Origin: Parcubacteria group bacterium | GTDB taxonomy: Bacteria; Patescibacteriota; Minisyncoccia; Minisyncoccales; UBA10102 | Length of the DNA: 6,847 bases | Assembly (NCBI GenBank): GCA_016188735.1 | Contig: JACPHF010000022.1 | Location: 1-6,847, forward strand | Direction of reading: 5' to 3' | Part shown: piece by piece, positions 5,756-6,847 of the stretch | How positions within the stretch are numbered: position 1 is the stretch's first letter | Layout of the letters: each line of letters starts with the position of its first letter | The notes under the pieces: generated by a model | The model's input: only the letters and a program-made list of their open reading frames with translations | What the model was told of the DNA's origin: nothing | The model's database searches: none | Made by a program: the position numbers and the translations under genes

Positions 5756-5776
5756 GCCAGGCGTCTAACACCTACC
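5756..5776. repeat. GCCAGGC...ACCTACC palindromic intergenic element, long copy
   Basis: The plus strand reads GCCAGGC, then GTCTAAC, then ACCTACC. Its core AGGTGT-TAG-ACGCCT (minus strand) can fold into a 6-bp stem with one G-T pair. The same two outer heptamers, lacking the middle seven bases, occur at 1382-1395. It lies just after the Met-rich gene and could act as a weak 3'-end hairpin, though no U tract follows. Confidence 0.45.
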
Positions 5777-5782
5777 ACTACT

Positions 5783-6310
5783 CTATTTCTTAACAATCTG
5801 TTTCCAGAGCCAAATCACGGCAAGGATTCCAACGATAAGCCATACAAACCATACAAGTGAAACGGGCCAGGAACCTGTTCCTCCGGGCCACATTGAATTT
5901 TGGCCCCAATTCCCCATCATCTGCATCATGGGCATAAATCCTATCCCTTGAGACGGAAAAGCCGCAGAAGCGTCACAGCCACTCAATCGCTTGCCCATCG
6001 CTACGTGCATTGCCTCTTCGCCTTCCTCACCCATCATCCGTGTCATCATCGCATTCATTGCTTCATGCGAATCTCCCATCATTTGGCCCATGTAATACTC
6101 TCCGAGCGCGCCGAAATCTTCTTCAGATAAGTCCGCGCATACAACCTCTTTTGCTTGAAGTTTCTGCCAAATCACCTTGCCCTCAGCCTCTTCGCGAGCG
6201 GTGTGGTCATCCGTGGAAAGACTGCCGCTAGGCATTTGAGCGTCCGCTGTTGATCCTGTTCCCATAAAGAGAAGGGTGGTGACTGCAAAAATTATAAGGA
6301 AGCTTCTCAT
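5783..6310 (-). CDS. Secreted Met-rich protein with C-terminal membrane anchor
   Basis: The product is 175 residues from ATG 6310, four bases after the stop of the preceding gene; an in-frame TTG at 6346 would lengthen the signal region and is less likely. Residues 1-24 form a signal peptide (MRSFLIIFAVTTLLFMGTGS, likely cleavage after ADA). The middle (36-112) is acidic and helical with Cys58 and Cys112, His36, His82 and His102, and repeated MM pairs (GQMMGDSHEAM, TRMMGEEGEEAM). Residues 125-149 are Met/Gly/Trp-rich (FMPMMQMMGNWG). A membrane span at 150-169 and a KQIVKK end anchor it with the C-terminus inside. Methionine and histidine clusters on the outer face recall copper-binding envelope proteins, but no known copper family is recognised. 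I recall similar proteins in CPR genomes without assigned function. It is probably co-transcribed with the CxxC protein. Confidence 0.85.
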   Translation of the reverse strand: MRSFLIIFAVTTLLFMGTGSTADAQMPSGSLSTDDHTAREEAEGKVIWQKLQAKEVVCADLSEEDFGALGEYYMGQMMGDSHEAMNAMMTRMMGEEGEEAMHVAMGKRLSGCDASAAFPSQGIGFMPMMQMMGNWGQNSMWPGGTGSWPVSLVWFVWLIVGILAVIWLWKQIVKK

Positions 6311-6314
6311 AAGA

Positions 6315-6506
6315 TTATGAATGCTTATTTTCCTCTGCGTGAGCAATTATCTCAATATTACAGCTTTTGTGCTCCAGGCACCACGCCTCGCACTTCTCGG
6401 CCCATTCGCGGCTTTCATAATGAAAACCGCACTCCTCGCATTGGTATAGTTCTTTATTGCTTGCCCCGAGCGTAGTCGAGGGGTCTTTTTGAATGACTTT
6501 GACCAT
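6315..6506 (-). CDS. Small CxxC (zinc-ribbon-like) protein with an inserted repeat
   Basis: The product is 63 residues from ATG 6506 (TTG 6512 is an in-frame alternative). There is no signal peptide. The Cys pattern is C23-x2-C26-x12-C39-x3-C43-x5-C49, set in YQCEECGFHYES, EKCEAWCLEHKSCN and then IEII, with His29, His46 and His56 nearby. This suits zinc binding in the cytoplasm. Small proteins of this type with a YxCxxCG...KCxxWC...SCN layout occur, as I recall, in CPR bacteria and archaea; function is unknown. Residues 8-15 (DPSTTLGA) are encoded by a palindromic repeat at 6464-6483 and look like an insertion between the start and the conserved part. The stop is four bases before the Met-rich gene, so the two form an operon. 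A perfect inverted repeat lies directly upstream. Confidence 0.8.
   Translation of the reverse strand: MVKVIQKDPSTTLGASNKELYQCEECGFHYESREWAEKCEAWCLEHKSCNIEIIAHAEENKHS
6464..6483. repeat. Dispersed CCCCGAGC-GTAGTC-GAGGGG palindromic repeat inside a gene
   Basis: The plus strand reads CCCCGAGCGTAGTCGAGGGG, an imperfect palindrome with CCCC and GGGG arms. Sequences of the form CCYGAGCGnAGTCGARGG are a very common dispersed repeat in many bacterial genomes, including CPR. Here it is read in frame as DPSTTLGA near the N-terminus of the CxxC protein. Confidence 0.7.
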
Positions 6507-6520
6507 GCTCAATAGGAAAT

Positions 6521-6539
6521 AACTAAATCTCGTTTAGTT
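6521..6539. promoter_or_regulatory. Perfect inverted repeat upstream of the CxxC/Met-rich genes
   Basis: AACTAAA (6521-6527) and TTTAGTT (6533-6539) are exact inverted copies separated by five bases, 15 bases before ATG 6506. The AT-rich stem without a following U run makes a terminator unlikely. Its position suits a repressor operator or a translation-controlling hairpin. No known operator consensus is matched with confidence, and no clear -35/-10 pair is seen around it. Confidence 0.45.
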
Positions 6540-6545
6540 TTACAT

Positions 6546-6668
6546 TTATTTACCAAACCACGGCTTCTTTAAAATAACCTCACTGTCGGGGGTAGTCACC
6601 AAATAGGCCACCGCAATTAAAACCGCTAAAATAAGCAGAATTTTTAAAATAAGATAAAGTTTTTTCAT
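6546..6668 (-). CDS. 40-residue single-span membrane peptide
   Basis: An ATG at 6668 opens a 40-codon frame ending in TAA. The sequence starts MKKLYLILKILLILAVLIAV, with a hydrophobic span at residues 4-24 after two lysines, and ends in a short tail, TTPDSEVILKKPWFGK. The Lys-then-hydrophobic start fits a signal anchor with the tail outside. It lies 12 bases after the stop of the upstream Cys-rich gene and 39 bases before the CxxC gene, so it fits as an operon member. No family is recognised. Support comes from position and composition only, and no strong ribosome binding site is visible. Confidence 0.6.
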   Translation of the reverse strand: MKKLYLILKILLILAVLIAVAYLVTTPDSEVILKKPWFGK

Positions 6669-6680
6669 TTTAATTCGGCG

Positions 6681-6847
6681 TTAGTCGGCACACATTCTCT
6701 CAACAATGCCGTCTTCTACCGTATAAAAACATCCGCTAAAAAAATTCTTCCACTGTCCGCAGGCTCCGGTCTTTTCCACTTGTTCTTTGTTTGCGATTTT
6801 TGATATTTCACCGGCAGACAGGTCGGTTTCGCAAAAACCCTCGCATT
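6681..6847 (-). CDS. 3' end of a Cys-rich protein of unknown function (start beyond right edge)
   Basis: An open frame enters from the right edge and ends at TAA 6681-6683, giving 54 visible residues. They include CEGFCETDLSAGEISKIANK and then GACGQWKNFFSGCFYTVEDG and VERMCAD. Five cysteines fall at visible positions 1, 5, 29, 39 and 52. The spread of cysteines suggests an exported disulfide-containing or metal-binding protein, but the N-terminus that would show a signal peptide is outside the window. The pattern differs from the CX5CX3CX8C modules at the left end. The next gene starts 12 bases on, indicating an operon. No family is recognised. Confidence 0.65.
   Translation of the reverse strand, partial: CEGFCETDLSAGEISKIANKEQVEKTGACGQWKNFFSGCFYTVEDGIVERMCAD

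Overview
The window looks like a piece of a Candidate Phyla Radiation (Patescibacteria, Parcubacteria-like) genome. This rests on recognising protein styles, not on a marker gene. The relevant styles are a secreted protein built from tandem four-cysteine modules, a tiny membrane-anchored protein with an NPF-type tail, a Met-rich membrane protein, a small CxxC protein, weak or absent Shine-Dalgarno sites, and a compact layout with every gene on the minus strand. TGA is used as an ordinary stop. No tRNA, rRNA, CRISPR or insertion sequence is visible, and no gene-free stretch exceeds 300 bases.

Reading in the direction of transcription (right to left): the right edge holds the 3' end of a Cys-rich protein (6681-6847). 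It is followed by a 40-residue single-span membrane peptide (6546-6668), a 63-residue CxxC protein carrying an inserted palindromic repeat (6315-6506), and a secreted, C-terminally anchored Met-rich protein (5783-6310). After a 110-base gap with a near-consensus promoter comes a second unit. It contains a five-span membrane protein with a CPVCG motif (4628-5671), an overlapping out-of-frame ORF that looks like its severed C-terminal domain (4240-4668), and a membrane-anchored thioredoxin-fold protein resembling the Trx domain of VKOR fusions (3866-4237). The GTPase gene typA follows (1985-3790) with its own promoter and a hairpin abutting its start codon. Next is an RRM/glycine-rich RNA-binding protein (1493-1831) with a strong promoter, a leader of about 105 nt and a clear intrinsic terminator. 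The last pair is a small NPF-tail membrane protein (1099-1353) whose stop codon overlaps the start of a large secreted Cys-module protein (1-1099) that runs off the left edge.

Two themes stand out. One is envelope cysteine chemistry: a secreted protein with at least 24 cysteines in a regular CX5CX3CX8-9C pattern lies near a membrane-anchored WCxxC oxidoreductase and a membrane CPVCG protein, which suggests oxidative folding outside the membrane. The other is housekeeping translation and RNA metabolism (typA, RRM protein), where RNA structures near the start codons suggest post-transcriptional control. The most unusual items are the Cys-module/NPF pair, the apparent frame-breaking deletion in the membrane protein, and the coding-region insertion of a dispersed palindromic repeat.
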